Positions 52,099 through 63,025 of a stretch of 64,000 nucleotides of DNA are shown piece by piece. Made by a program: the position numbers and the translations under genes. Within the stretch, counting starts at the first letter, position 1, and every line of letters starts with the position of its first letter. The notes under the pieces are model-generated. The model had not been told where the DNA came from and did not search any database. It saw nothing but the letters and a program-made list of their open reading frames with translations. Origin of the DNA: Adiantum capillus-veneris (lineage: Eukaryota > Streptophyta > Polypodiopsida > Polypodiales > Pteridaceae); the NCBI GenBank assembly GCA_014529385.2, contig CM043959.1, forward strand, positions 59,470,253 through 59,534,252. Direction: 5' to 3'.

Positions 52099-53987
52099 AT
52101 GGAGGCTCCAGCTTCGCCACAGGGGGACTCACTAAAAGCCCCCTCGCCCGACCCTACTGAGCCCACCATTCGACTTGCTCTCTCACCGACAGAGCAAGCG
52201 AGCCTTGCCGCAGAGGTAGAGCGATTGCAGGCGACCTCGGTCATCTGCAAGATTCTCGGCACCCGACCTAGCAGAGGAGAGCTGCGAGACCTTCTCCAGG
52301 CCCGCCTTCTCGCAGAGGTGGGCAAGATCTTGGATGTCCAGATTCTCGGACGGGGTTACTATTAGATCGCGTTTGAGTCCTTCGAGATGGCGTCCAAGGT
52401 CATAGCTATGAGTCCACTGGCCATCCGAGCATCACGCGCCCACTTTCGACAATGGCGACATGGTTTTGACCCAGCTTCGGATGTTCTAGTAGAGGAGGCA
52501 GACATTCCCATCTCAGTCTACTTTCCGGGTTTAGGGAGGGAGTACTTACCACTTCTTTCCAGGATCGGTTCCGCCATTGGGACTGTCCTCGAGACACCTC
52601 GTACGGCAGCATCAGTAGCTGCCAAGGCGGCTGGCATTCCCTCAGTTCGAGTTTTGGTCAGAGATACCCACGCGCTTCCGAAGGTTATCCTTTTATACCT
52701 CGGGTGAGTGGGAGTTGGTTTCGACAGAGTGTGGATTACTCGGGCCTCCCGAACCAGTGCTTCATTTGCCGACAGATGGGCCATCTAGCGAACCACGACC
52801 TGCACCACAGCCTCAGCCCCAGCCTGCCAGGACTGGCCCGCAACCACATCCAACGGCACAGCGCACAGATGCAGAGCCACCCTCTGAGCGTGGGGCTCCA
52901 GCGGAGGAGCAGTGGCAGCAGGCCCATGGCCGACGACGTTAGGGGCCACAACGTCAGCCTGGCACTCAGAGTGGCCCTCACGTGCCTACTCAGCAGCAGT
53001 GGGTTCCCACGGGGAACCGTTTTGGTCCTCTTGAGCAGGAGGAGATCCCTGTGCCAGCCCCCACCTCCGCTTCTCCCTCGACAGCCGCTCCCCCCCCCTC
53101 AGAGTCCCCCCCCCTCTTCCTCATCCTCCCCGCCTTCTGCTCCCGTCGCCTCTCCACCTCGCCCCTCTACCTCTGTCGCCCCATCCCGCCCCTCTTCTCC
53201 TCCACTCCCCCCAGCTCCTTCTCCCCCCCCTCGTGCTCCAATTTCATAGTCGGCTCAAGAGACTGGTCCCTCTCCGGTGGCTAGGAGATCTCTTGGCAGC
53301 GCCTTTGCCTCGAGTCGCCTAGCGAGAGAGGGTCACCCCTTCTTGCGGCCCGCTTTGCAGATTCAGACATCCTCCCTTGCAGCTATCCCTCGTGGGCTGA
53401 CGAGCATTGACATCCGACGCCGTTGGGACTTCTTCGACTACGGGTTCACTCGTTTTCTCGGCGATACCGCAGCAGACCATGAGGAAACCTACTTCAGGGT
53501 CCATGTTTTGTTCCTCGCCGCTAGGGGGACAGAGGCCTTGGATTGAGCAGTTGGTTTCTCCTTCCCCCTCTGTGGTAGGGCCGAGACAGAATGGTCCCTC
53601 GACTCAGTGGTGGGATGGTTGCATACACAAGTCTTAGAGTTCTCTCACCACATGGGAGAACTTGGAGTTACAGATATGCTGCAGACTTTGTGGCCATTGG
53701 CCAAGTTTGCGGTGACACCCCCAGACTCAGTAGGATGTGGGCACATTGTGGTGTACTTCTTTGCTGATACGCACTGTTTTCCTTGCTATGTATACATTCA
53801 TGAGGACTCCTGGACAGAGGAGGTTGCTTTACGCACGGCTCGCTCTGCTTGGGCTTGGGCTAGGCACTCACTGCAGTCACGCCTATCTAGAGGACGCTCG
53901 GAAACGGATTACTCCCCGTCCAAGCCTTCCTCGAAGATAGCCCGTCTTGTTGTTGCGGCAGCATCTGTTCTCTCTCGCTTCCCATGA
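52099..53987 (+). pseudogene. LINE-D1 ORF1
   Basis: RNA-binding protein of the element. Start MEAPASPQGDSL at 52099. Blocks: LQATSVICKILGTRPSRGELRDLLQARLLAEVGKILD (52227-52337), a TAG at 52363, VEEADIPISVYFPGLGREYLPLLSRIGSAIG (52490-52580), knuckle CFICRQMGHLANHD (52758-52799) with Asp in place of the last Cys (Cys in LINE-D2), a Pro/Ser-rich linker (53060-53240), then DIRRRWDFFDYGFTRFLGD and VLEFSHHMGELGVTDMLQTLWPLAKF to the TGA at 53985. About four frameshifts or stops. The conserved C-terminal domain after the linker is unusual for plant LINE ORF1 and unknown to me. Confidence 0.8.
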
Positions 53988-55125
53988 GGATCGTCTCATG
54001 CAACGTGCAGGGACTAGGTGGGCCCCAGTTTCAGCGACAGCGGGGCCAATTGCGTCAGGAGCTTCAGCGTTGCCTTGTGGGAGGAGAGATTGATCTCCTT
54101 ATGCTTCAGGAGCACCATCTATGTGAGAGCCGCATTCGGCGATGTGGTCAGATTTTGTGTGGAAGATATGATACCTTTTGGTCAGCTGCTTTTGGACCTG
54201 GAGGCATCCAGGGTGGGGTATGTATGACTATTGATGACTCATTGCAGCAGGCCATTGTGGGCAGAGGGATTATTGTGCCAGGTAGGGCTCAGTGGATTAC
54301 TATGCAGGTTCAGGGTGGCCTTGTGGGCTTCCTGAACATCTATGCGCCCAATGTGGCGAGTGCTCGTGCAGAGTTTTGGTCACAGATTGTTGAGTCTTTG
54401 CCGCAAGCCGATCATTGGTGTATAGGAGGGGACTTCAACATGTTGGAGGGCCCTTCTGACAGGATTGGTGGCAGCCATGCTACTATGCATGGAGTTGAGT
54501 TGGCAGCTTGGAAGAGGTTGTGTATGACTTTGAGGTCTCGGATACATGGCAGCACTGTGGTTTTGTGAGGCCCCCAGACAGTCTTGCCTTCTCTAGATTG
54601 GACCACGGAGTGGGAGAAGTGAATCTATCGCGGATAGATCGCTTCTACACTAGTGACCACTTCAGTGACTTGGGGGGTTCAGTGGGCATCCTGGCAGGGA
54701 CTTCCTTCTTGGACCATGCACCAATGATCCTCACGGTGGCAGACAGGCAGAGGATTGGGAGCACGATGCCTCGCATCCCACAGAGGGTCTTGTTGGACTC
54801 AGCACTCAGAGAGAGGGTAGAGGTTCGCTGGACAGAGGGCATGGACAGCCAGGTTTCACGTGCAGACAGAGTGGCCTCAGGCCCAGCTCAGCTTAGCCAC
54901 TTTTTTCTTCAGGAGTCTCTGGCTCGCCGGGCTTTAGCGAGAGAGGCGGAGCATTGTCTTAGACGAGGCATTGCTTCACTACAGAGGATGCAGGAGCAGC
55001 ATCCAGACAATCCATGGTTGGAGGAGCAGTTACAACAGGCTCGACAGGAGCTTGCTAGCATACAGGAGAGGCGTCATGAGTTTGCCTTTCACCGACAAGC
55101 ATCTCAGTGGGTGACAGAGTGACTG
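53984..55125 (+). pseudogene. LINE-D1 ORF2: endonuclease and linker
   Basis: ATG at 53984 overlaps the ORF1 stop. APE-type endonuclease: MRIVSCNVQGLGG (N), LLMLQEHHL (E), FLNIYAPN, CIGGDFNMLEGP (D/N, 54421-54455), then after a frameshift near 54500 DTWQHCGFVRPPDSLAFSR, NLSRIDRFYTS and FLDHAPMILT (the final D-H pair of the fold, 54710-54738). It nicks the target for primed reverse transcription. The linker (55000-55120) is Gln/Glu-rich. A TGA at 55120 comes from a local frame change. Confidence 0.85.
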
Positions 55126-56575
55126 GTGTTTTTTGAGACAGTGGGACCTCGGGACTCGCATGCCAAGGTCATTCAGTTGAGGAGGCCCGATGGGTCAGTT
55201 GCTTGTGAGCCCGAGGATATGCGTGCAGTTGCTACTGACTTTTACCGTGAGTTACTGTTGGCTGAGCCTCAATCAGAGCGGCAGGATGCATGCAGGGAGC
55301 AGATTTGGGCACAGATGCCATGTCTTGTGACAGAGGAGATGCGCCGGAGGCTAGAGATGCCACTTCAGCTTGAGGAGCTGCACATGGCTCTTAGGGCCCT
55401 CCCTCGTGGTAGCTGTCCAGGTGAGGATGGGTTGACTCCCAGCTTTTTCTTGGAGTACTGGGACCTGCTTGGCCGAGATCTTTGTAGTGCTTTTCAGTAC
55501 ATTTTGCACACAGGAGTGATGGCTGACAGCATGATTGAGGGCCTGATCTACCTCATTCCCAAGGAGGGTGGCTCCTTGGATGAGATTTGACAGTGGCGCC
55601 CCATCACCATCCTCAACTCAGCCTACAAAATTCTTGCCAAGGCTCTAAGTTTGAGGATTCAACCACTTTTAGAGAGCTTTATACATGGGACTTAGACAGG
55701 TTTTGTCAAGGAACGCAGTATCCTTCACAGCATCTTTACTTTCTGGAGGCTTCTGCCCTGGCACGGCTCCGTGGTGAGGACCTTGTGATTCTTCTCCTCG
55801 ATTTTGAGAAGGCATACGACCGAGTTGACTGGGACTTTCTAGAGGTCACTCTCCGTAGGATGGGCTTCTCAGATGCTTGGATCAGAGGGGTGTCAGCTTT
55901 GTACAGTCAGGTGCTTTTCGCAGGAGAGAGAGGTGAGTGCTTCATGCTCACACGCTCGGTCAGACAGGGGTGTCCTCTTGCCCCCTTTCTCTTTCTGTTC
56001 TATGCGGAGGCGATGAGCAGATTTTTGGTGTCACAACAGGTTGGTCTTCAGGGCTTAGCACTCCTTATTCGGGGAGATGAGCTACTGGACGCTGAGTTTG
56101 TCTATGACTCAGCCTTGTACTTAGATGGCCAGGAGGCCAATCTTCACAGATGTGAGCAGGCTTTGGAGACCTTCTGTTGTGCATCGGGCGCACTTATCAA
56201 CTCGAGAAAGACAGTGGCTTTCTCGGTTGGTAGTGCTCCTGTGCCAGATTGGATGCCATGAGAGGGTTTCAGGTGGATTCCCTCAGGGACTGCAGTTCGG
56301 TACTTGGGTTGTCAGCTTGGTTTGGACTTGTCTCCCGAGCAGCAGATTGCTCCTCTTCTCCTGTCCATCAGGAGAAAGCTGTTACATTGGAGCTCAACAC
56401 GACTTTGGCTGGCTGGTAGAGTAGTAGTTGCCAACCAGGTGCTGTTGGCGACTATGTGGTACATCACTTCCTGCTGGATCTTCTCGAGTTCTTGTATCAG
56501 CCAGGTAGAGAGGCTGATCATGAACTTCCTTTGGTCAGGACGTGACACTCAGATGGCCCGAGCCAAGGTGGCTTG
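55126..56575 (+). pseudogene. LINE-D1 ORF2: reverse transcriptase with damaged active site
   Basis: RT of the element: LEELHMALRALPRGSCPGEDGLTPSFFLEYW (55370-55462), LIYLIPKEGGSLDEI, WRPITILNSAYKILAKAL, VILLLDFEKAYDRVDWDFLEVTLRRMGFSDAWI (55788-55888), TRSVRQGCPLAPFLFLFYAEAM (55950-56015) and EFVYDSALYL (56095-56124), where the family sister LINE-D3 has FADD. Stops near 55588 and 56259 and a frameshift near 55690 add to the decay. It is cut by copia after ARAKVA at 56575. Confidence 0.85.
56571..56575 (+). repeat. Copia target-site duplication, left
   Basis: GCTTG, identical to 61255-61259. Removing the insertion restores the LINE-D1 frame AKVAWSVITLP. Confidence 0.95.
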
Positions 56576-56767
56576 TGAAGGAGTACGAGCGGAAGTGCGA
56601 CGCGAGAGAGAGTGCGAGAAGAAGAGCACGACGATATGGTGAACTCGCTCTACTGTAATGTGTAGAGCATAGTGAGTTCTTATTAGGTTTTTACAAAAGA
56701 ATATGTGTACATACCTAGCGGCCCGCCCACTTACCCGGGCGACCACATTGGGCTTTATACCCCAACA
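56576..56767 (-). repeat. Copia 3' LTR
   Basis: 192 bp, TG...CA ends on the + strand (TGAAGGAG...CCCCAACA). It differs from the other LTR at about five sites, four of them C/T or A/G transitions. Confidence 0.95.
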
Positions 56768-56785
56768 ACCTCCCACTTAAACTCC
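56768..56785 (-). other. Copia polypurine tract
   Basis: The minus strand reads AAGTGGGAGG directly before the 3' LTR, the plus-strand DNA priming site. Confidence 0.75.
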
Positions 56786-56856
56786 AATGTGGTACTTTAA
56801 GTGTGAGAGAAGCTACTATACAAGCTAATATACAAGAGATGTAGAGAAGTGATGTA

Positions 56857-57266
56857 CTATCCTACACCTAATTGCTTGCGAAAATGCGCAAAGATCTCTG
56901 AGGGAAGTCCTTCTGTAAGTATATCAGCAGGATTTTCTGTGGTGTGAACTTTGACGAGCTGAAGTTGCTTATCCTCGAGCATTTCCCTGATGAAATGATA
57001 CTTCATATCCACATGCTTTGTCTTTGCGTGATAAACTGGATTGCGAGCCAATTGTATAGCACTTTGACTATCACAATATAACAGAGGCATCTCTTCTTTG
57101 ATTCCCAAATGTGTTACTAGTCGATTAAGCCAAATTGATTCTTTGCATGCCTGTGATGTTGCAACATATTCAGCCTCTGTAGTAGACTGAGTAACACAAT
57201 CTTGTAATCTAGAACGCCATGATATTGCTCCACCAGCCAATGTAAAGACATACCCTGACGTAGACC
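56857..57266 (-). pseudogene. Copia RNase H
   Basis: RNase H of the pol polyprotein: TSGYVFTLAGGAISWRSRLQDCVTQSTTEAEYVATSQACKESIWLNRLV, LLYCDSQSAIQLARNPVYHAKTKHVDMKYHFIREMLED and the NPADILTEGLPSE end, all with catalytic D/E/D. A TGA at 57267-57265 separates it from RT where Arg is expected (DLDN-RSTSGY). Confidence 0.9.
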
Positions 57267-57267
57267 T

Positions 57268-58370
57268 TCAGTTGTCTAAGTCACCTGCATAATCTGAGTC
57301 TGTAAAACCCTTTACACTTAGCTCTTGACTCCCATAGCATATACGCATACTCTTTGTAGCTTTCACGTATCTCAATATTCCTTTCACTGCATCCCAATGT
57401 TTCTTGCCTGGGTTTGACATGTATCGACTTACTACTCCCACTGCAAATGCAATGTCTAGGCAAGTAGCAATCATTGCATACATCAAACTACCCACTGCAG
57501 ACGCATATGGAATCTTATCCATTTCAGCTTGTTCTTCCTCAGACACAGGACAATCTTGTTTGCTAAGTTTCACATATGGTGGCAATGGAACACTTAATGC
57601 CTTTCCCTTCTCCATATTGAAACGTTGCAAAACCTTGTCAATATACTCTGTTTGAGATAACCAAATCAACTTCTTGGATCTGTCCCTCTCAATGTGCATA
57701 CCAAGTATATGACTTGCCTCACCCATGTCTTTCATGTCAAACGATTTTGCCATCTTTGACTTCAAAGCTGAAATTTCTTCCAAGTGCTTGCCAGCAATCA
57801 ACATGTCATCCACATACAAAATAAGGATCAGCCAACTGCCATCCTTAGCCTTCTTTGTATATAGACAGTGATCGAACTCACTATGTTTGTAGCCTTGAGA
57901 AAGCATAAACTTGTGGAACTTGTGGTACCATGCCCTCGGTGATTGTTTTAAGCCATAAAGACTCTTTAACAACTGGCACACCCAATCTTCCTTGCCTTTC
58001 TCAACAAACCCTTCTGGCCGCTGCATGTAAATTTCCACATCTAAATCACCATGCAAGAACGATGTCTTGACATCCATTTGGTGCAACACCAAATCTAATT
58101 TGGTAACCAATGCAAGAAAGCATCTCAATGTAGTCATCTTGACCACTGGAGAGAAGACTTCATCAAAGTCAATGCCTTGTTCTTGCTTAAATCCCTTGGC
58201 AACAAGCCTTGCTTTAATCCCTTGGCAACAAGCCTTGCTTTGTACTTTGGCTGACTATCATGAGCGGTGATCTTGTACCTGTAAACCCATTTACACGGTA
58301 GAGCCTTTTTGCCCTGTGGTAATTTAACTAGCTTCCATGTCTGGTTTTTATGCAGAGCTGTCATCTCTGA
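57268..58370 (-). pseudogene. Copia reverse transcriptase
   Basis: RT_2-type reverse transcriptase. Begins SEMTALHKNQTWKLVKLP...GKKALPCKWVYRYK (58365-58280), then a 26-bp duplication (58190-58241) breaks the frame before MVKMTTLRCFLALV. It continues LHQMDVKTSFLHGDLDVEIYMQRPEGF (58085-58010), WVCQLLKSLYGLKQSPRAWYHKF, LILILYVDDMLIAG (57825-57785, YVDD box) and MKDMGEASHILGMHIERDR, to SAVGSLMYAMIATCLDIAFAVGVVSRYMSNPG (57500-57410). TAG at 58370-58368 stands where Gln is expected. Confidence 0.95.
58190..58241. repeat. 26-bp tandem duplication in copia RT
   Basis: AATCCCTTGGCAACAAGCC occurs at 58190 and 58216 with nothing between units. It shifts the RT frame just after LVAKG. Confidence 0.9.
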
Positions 58371-59783
58371 CTACATGGCCAATTGCCAATTCCCGGAGTC
58401 CTTCATTTGCACTGCTTCCTTGTAACATGAAGGCTCATTGCAATCAGTCAACATGACATAGTTCATAGATGGAACAAACCTATCAGGAGGTCGCGTGATA
58501 CGTCTAGATCTACGTACAATAGGTGGCTCAGGCTCAGCCACAACCTGTGGTTCCACTCTATCCTGTCCTTGCTCCTCTTGAGCCCTGACATTTTGTCTTG
58601 CACGTGCAGGTCCATCTTCTTGGAAGTCAACTCTTCTAATCTCCTCAACCCTCTCTGGTTTAGAATGATATTTGGCTTCATTAAAGTGAACATCATTGTT
58701 GCGGATAACCTTTCTGGATTCGGGATCCCAAAGTCTGTACCCCATCTCACCAGAATTACCATAGCCTAGAAAGATGCACTTTCTACTCTTTGGCTCAAGT
58801 TTGTTCCTAAATTCCTTTGGAACATGAGTATATGCCTCACAGCCAAAGACTCTGAGATGCTTGTATGAGGGCATTTTGCCTGACCATACCATCTCTGCCA
58901 CTGAATCCTTCTGCAAAACCTTGCTAGGAGATCTATTTATAAGATGAACAGCTGTTGATACAGCTTGAGCCCAAAACCCATTTGGCAGTTGTGCATTAGA
59001 CAACATACTTCTGACCTTCTCTTGTATGGTCCTATTCATCCTCTCAGCAACAACATTTTGAGGAGGATTGTAAGGAGCAGTAAGTTCACGTTTTATACCT
59101 TTTGACTCACAAAAGTCCTGAAAGGCCTTTGAAACATACTCTCCACCATTGTCAGTGCGTAAGCATTTAAGCTTCTTGCCACTCTGATTCTCCACAAGTG
59201 TCACAAACGTTTTGAAAACACTAAACGCTTCATCCTTGTGCTTGAGAAAGTAAACCCATACTTTCCTCGAGTAATCATCTATAAATGTCATAAAGTAAGA
59301 AGGTCCCCCTAGAGATAGGTTAGGCATAGGTCCACACAAATCACTATGAACAAGTGCCAACTGTGTATCTCTTCTACTGCTTCTATGCTTATGTGGCTGC
59401 TGTGTTTGCTTACCATACGGACAATGTTCACAGAATTCAAAATCATTAAATGAAAAGCCAGGCAAATAACCAGAACGAGACAAGATTTCCATTCCCTTCT
59501 TGGACATATGTCCTAACCGGCTATGCCACAAAGAAACGTTCGGCTGCTCAGTTACATTGATTACATTTTTAGAGACATTTGATACATAAATCATGTAAAG
59601 TCCTCCAGACTTTACTCCATGTGCTACTGTCATAGAACCTTTGGATATCTTCCACATGTTCTGTCCAAAAGTGGTGACGTAGCCAGCATCATCAAGTAAA
59701 CCTGTGCTGATCAAGCTCTTTGTAATTGCGGGAACATGTCTCACATTCTTCAGCGTGAAAGAAGAGCCATTCTGAAACTTCAA
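58371..59783 (-). pseudogene. Copia integrase and pol linker
   Basis: One 470-codon frame. It starts in the gag-pre-integrase region (VRHVPAITKSLISTGLLDDAGY), then NVSLWHSRLGHMSKKGMEIL with the FCEHCPYGKQ zinc pair (59500-59405). The core has LALVHSDLCGPMPNLSLGGPSYFMTFIDDYSRKVWVYFLKHKDE, CLRTDNGGEYVSKAFQDFCESKGIKRELTAPYNPPQN-VAERMNRTIQEKVRSML (DD35E). After the core it has GCEAYTHVPKEFRNKLEPKSRKCIFLGYG and the linker PPIVRRSRRITRPPDRFV (to 58480). No internal stop. Confidence 0.95.
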
Positions 59784-60190
59784 TTGAACATCTCCAACAC
59801 CTAAGATCTCACATGTCTACCCATTGCCTAGCCGAACATGATCTTTAGTGGTCACATAAGAGGTAAACCACTCCTTGTTTGGAGACACATGAAGTGATGC
59901 CCCTGAGTCTATAATCCAGTCACTCAGTGCATTTCCATCAGATGCTGTAAGAAGAGCTGAGTCCATTGTATTCTTCAAGAAGTAGATGTCTCCTGACACT
60001 AGACTGTCATCCTCTGCAACAGTGTTTGTCACATTTATTTCTTGAATCTTCACTGAGGACTTGTTCTTCTCACCATGGTCTTCAGCTTTCTCTTTGCCTT
60101 TTTCTGCTTTCCATTCTCTGCAGTCTCTTTTCATGTGACCCTTCTTGCCACAATGGTAGCATTCTATGTCACTTTTGCCTTTAGCACTGC
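59784..60190 (-). pseudogene. Copia gag zinc knuckle and protease
   Basis: CYHCGKKGHMKRDC knuckle (60160-60119) leads into a Lys/Glu-rich stretch and the protease WIIDSGASLHVSPNKEWFTSY (about 59918-59856, DSGA catalytic motif). A TAG at 59818-59816 follows GNG, where sister elements have Gln. It continues CEILGVGDVQLKFQNGSSFTLKNVRHVP into the integrase frame. The frame before the knuckle (60190-60240) is Arg/Ser-rich and soon breaks down. Confidence 0.85.
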
Positions 60191-60604
60191 GGGACTTGCA
60201 CCTATACTGTCTCTCACTATCCTGTCACTGTCCTGTAAGCATAGACTGCGACAATGCCTCAACAGCAGTAAAGCAAAGATGCAATCCCAACTGTCTAACT
60301 CACAGTCAATACATCCTAGCTGCCTATCTAAGGGTGCTCGAGGGATCGCTCCAAGACCTGTATCACCGAAAGGATCTCAACATTCAAGAATCCCCCAGCT
60401 CAATAAAACCTCACTTGACCCTCAACAAAGGCTGTAGTAAATCTGACAATACATAGACTTCCCACAAAGTCATACATCCACAAATTTCCCACTATATGCT
60501 GTAACCGCTACGGCGGTTGTTTGCTGCGTGACTCACAGCCAATAAACCCTCAACAGACATACATCATCTTTGACAATACATCCCATGTGGAAGTACCTGC
60601 AATG
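60191..60604 (-). other. Copia region without recognisable gag N-terminus
   Basis: About 400 bp with frequent stops in all frames, where the UBN2-type capsid should be. No match to copia gag motifs seen at 8214-8713. The capsid was probably deleted and replaced, or too diverged to see. Confidence 0.4.
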
Positions 60605-61024
60605 TCAGGATGAAATTTGGAATATCAAGCAGCAAACACAAGCTACCTGATGAACTAGTGGATGTCGCCTACAGTCTGTGTGTAGGTGCGCCCGTGTTGT
60701 ATGTGACACGCCTCCAAGAACTGTAAGCCGTCCTTCGTTGTGTAGATAGCCACAAATCAACACTTTGGAAGTGCAGATATCCTCAGCACTTGCAGTCGTA
60801 GGCAGAAACCCCAAAAATTGCAGAGTCGGATCTGCATCCGCCGAGACCACGTAGTCGAAAATGGCCTGCGCAGATCTTTGTCGAAGTCGAACGGTGGCCG
60901 AGAAGACCTCAGAATGAAATTCTGAGTACACCAAGCCCTTCGGGCTTACCCACAGGAATTGGGGCCGTGTCTTCGCCTGTCGAATCTCACTCCAATATGA
61001 GCAGGTGACTCTGGCTACCTGCAA
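60605..61024 (-). CDS. Open frame in copia leader, unknown
   Basis: A 139-codon open frame directly after the primer site, starting MQVARVTCSYWSEIRQAKTRPQF and ending CVCCLIFQISS. No recognised domain, no gag motif, no clear codon signature. It is intact although pol has three stops. It may be chance, a short leader frame, or captured sequence. Confidence 0.25.
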   Translation of the reverse strand: MQVARVTCSYWSEIRQAKTRPQFLWVSPKGLVYSEFHSEVFSATVRLRQRSAQAIFDYVVSADADPTLQFLGFLPTTASAEDICTSKVLICGYLHNEGRLTVLGGVSHTTRAHLHTDCRRHPLVHQVACVCCLIFQISS

Positions 61025-61048
61025 ATGCTGCCCCGAGCCTCGATCTGA

Positions 61049-61060
61049 GCTCTGATACCA
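61049..61060 (-). other. Copia primer-binding site
   Basis: The minus strand reads TGGTATCAGAGC, two bases inside the 5' LTR, complementary to initiator tRNA-Met. Confidence 0.95.
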
Positions 61061-61062
61061 GT

Positions 61063-61254
61063 TGAAGGAGTACGAGCGGAAGTGCGATGCGAGAGAGAGT
61101 GCGAGAAGAAGAGCACGACGATATGGTGAACTCGCTCTACTGTAATGTGTAGAGCATAGTGAGTTCTTATTAGGTTTTTACAAAAGAATATGTGTACATA
61201 CTTGGCGGCCCGCCCACTTACGTGGGCGACCACATTGGGCTTTATACCCCAACA
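61063..61254 (-). repeat. Copia 5' LTR
   Basis: 192 bp, same ends as the partner at 56576-56767. Followed by the target duplication GCTTG (61255-61259). Confidence 0.95.
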
Positions 61255-63025
61255 GCTTGGTCGGTCATCACGCTTCCTTGTTCTCAGGGAGGGCTTGGGA
61301 TCATTGATCCAGCACAGCAGAGGAGAGCCCTTCTTCGGAAATTCATAGTCAGAGGACTTCTTCCAGGTGAGGAGCCCTGGAAGGAGTTCTTGTTGCAGAG
61401 GCTTCGTGCCAGGGTGCCTCAGTTAGGAGGCCCTTGGCAACCTTCGACCAGATCGATCTTTACAGAGATGCGCCGAGTTGGTTTAAGCAAGAGACTGGAG
61501 GACCGCTTCGCTGTGAGTTTGCTTCGTTCTTGGGAGCTCTTACGGCGTGGCCTGGAGCTGCGACAGCCGATGTGCACGGAGGAGAGCCTATGGCAGCCCC
61601 TCGTCTGGAACCCCATGGTTAGCAATCAGAGAGGCCACTTGGTTGGTAGTCGGCCTCATGTTTCCTGGGGTCCCATGGCAGCAGGTCCAGCGCGCTCTCT
61701 AGGTGACTGGCTAGAGTTCACAGGTTTGGCAAAGGAGGTGCAGGGTTTCCAGCTGCAGGGCATGAGAGGGGTGCAGAGCATGTGTCAGGACATCTCAGAG
61801 TCAGTTCCAGCGGAGTGGCTCACGTCTCTCGAGCTCGTAGCACCCCGGTGGATGGGAGCCTTCACACGACTGGAGGTCCTCATTTCAGTCAGGGCCTGCT
61901 CAGAGACTGCTCATTTCAGTCAGGGCCTGCTCAGAGACTGTCCCAGCCCTGTTCTTCGAGCTTCAGGGTGGGGGATGATTACAGCGAGTTGCAGTAGAGG
62001 CCCTGCAGGTAGCAAAGTGTTGTTTTCAGAGGATCCGAGTTGTGGGCATCTGTGGGAGGACTTGCGTCGTAGACATTGATCCAGCAGCTCTGGAGACTGG
62101 ACACTGGAGGCTATGGGCTTGGGAGTGTTGTCAACTGGCACGAGTATAGTGGGATCCTGGTGAGTGGCTATGGAGGGACCCCTTCTCTTCTGCAGACCAC
62201 ACAGGAGTCCCCTTCTTTCAGTACATTGTTCAGCTTGGACGTCATATACTTGCAGCACAGAGAGAGGCCCACCCCGCTGCAGCACGTCATTGGCAGAAGG
62301 AGGGCCTCACAGTCGAGTTCTTGGCAGCCTTTTGGCAGAGGCTGTGGGGCTCCAGACAGCCGAGGCGTGTCACTTTGTTTCAGTGTCTGGTTGCACACAG
62401 AGCTACAGCAGTAGGGAGCTGGCTTGTGCATAGTGGTCTCTCGGCCGCATGTGCAACCTGTGACCAGTTGGTGGAGAGTCAGCGTCATTGTCTTTGGGAC
62501 TGTCCCTCGGCCCAGCAGGTTTGGCTACGAGTTCTTCGGTTGATGCCTACTCTCTCCACGGCTAGACAGTACACTTGGGGGGCAGCGGCTTGGTCCACTC
62601 TCACGGACCCGGCTCTTCAGTTTGAGCTATCTTCCACCAGCAGGATGATAGTGATACAGGGGGGGCGCCCTACACTCCAGCCTGCTACAGAGCTTACTCC
62701 ACAGGAGTGGTGCAGTGAGAGAGATGAGTGTTGGGAGCTCATCAATGGCCTGACACTTTGGTTCATCTGGCGGGCCCACTGTTTCCGCATTTTTGAGGCC
62801 TGCTCTGTGCCGCTAGCAGAGACTGTTCGTGACTTTTGGCTAGAGTTGATCCATACTCTCAGAGGACAGCTTGAGGGACTACAGGGCAGCTCCGACCACA
62901 TGCGGGAGCGCCGCGAGGCTTTCCTTCTACTCTGGCACCCTGGGCCTTTCTACACCATTGTCCAGGGTGTGCTCAGATGGCACTATCGACCACCTGTGTG
63001 GCTCTTCCCTCCTCCCATCCCTTGA
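61255..63025 (+). pseudogene. LINE-D1 ORF2 C-terminus (zf-RVT region)
   Basis: Continues ORF2 after the copia: SVITLPCSQGGLGIIDPAQQRRALLRKFIVRGLLPGEEPWKEFLLQRL (61260-61410), LEDRFAVSLLRSWELLRRGLELRQP, then a 31-bp duplication (61879-61940) and frame changes near 62076-62320. The last 235 codons (62321-63025) are open: MAAFWQRLWGSRQPRRVTLFQCLVAHRATAVGSWLVHSGLSAACATCDQLVESQRHCLWDCPSAQQVW carries the CxxC-H-C zinc motif of zf-RVT, and the end is RWHYRPPVWLFPPP. Ends at TGA 63023. Confidence 0.85.
61879..61940. repeat. 31-bp tandem duplication in LINE-D1 ORF2
   Basis: CTCATTTCAGTCAGGGCCTG at 61879 repeats at 61910, with no differences seen. Confidence 0.9.

Larger units (their letters stand above)
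56576..61254 (-). mobile_element. Copia LTR retrotransposon, nested in LINE-D1
   Basis: 4679 bp, encoded on the minus strand, with two 192-bp LTRs (about 5 differences), tRNA-Met primer site, polypurine tract and 5-bp target duplication. Pol is protease-integrase-RT-RNase H. The usual gag N-terminus is not recognisable. Three in-frame stops block the polyprotein, so it is non-autonomous, though one of the youngest elements in the window. Confidence 0.95.

Noticed and set aside
51768-52160. Pro-rich open frame (PPTGCLPPPRLPSAP...) in LINE-D1 leader
   Set aside because: Compositional by-product of the C-rich tract; ORF1 homology starts at 52099 in another frame.
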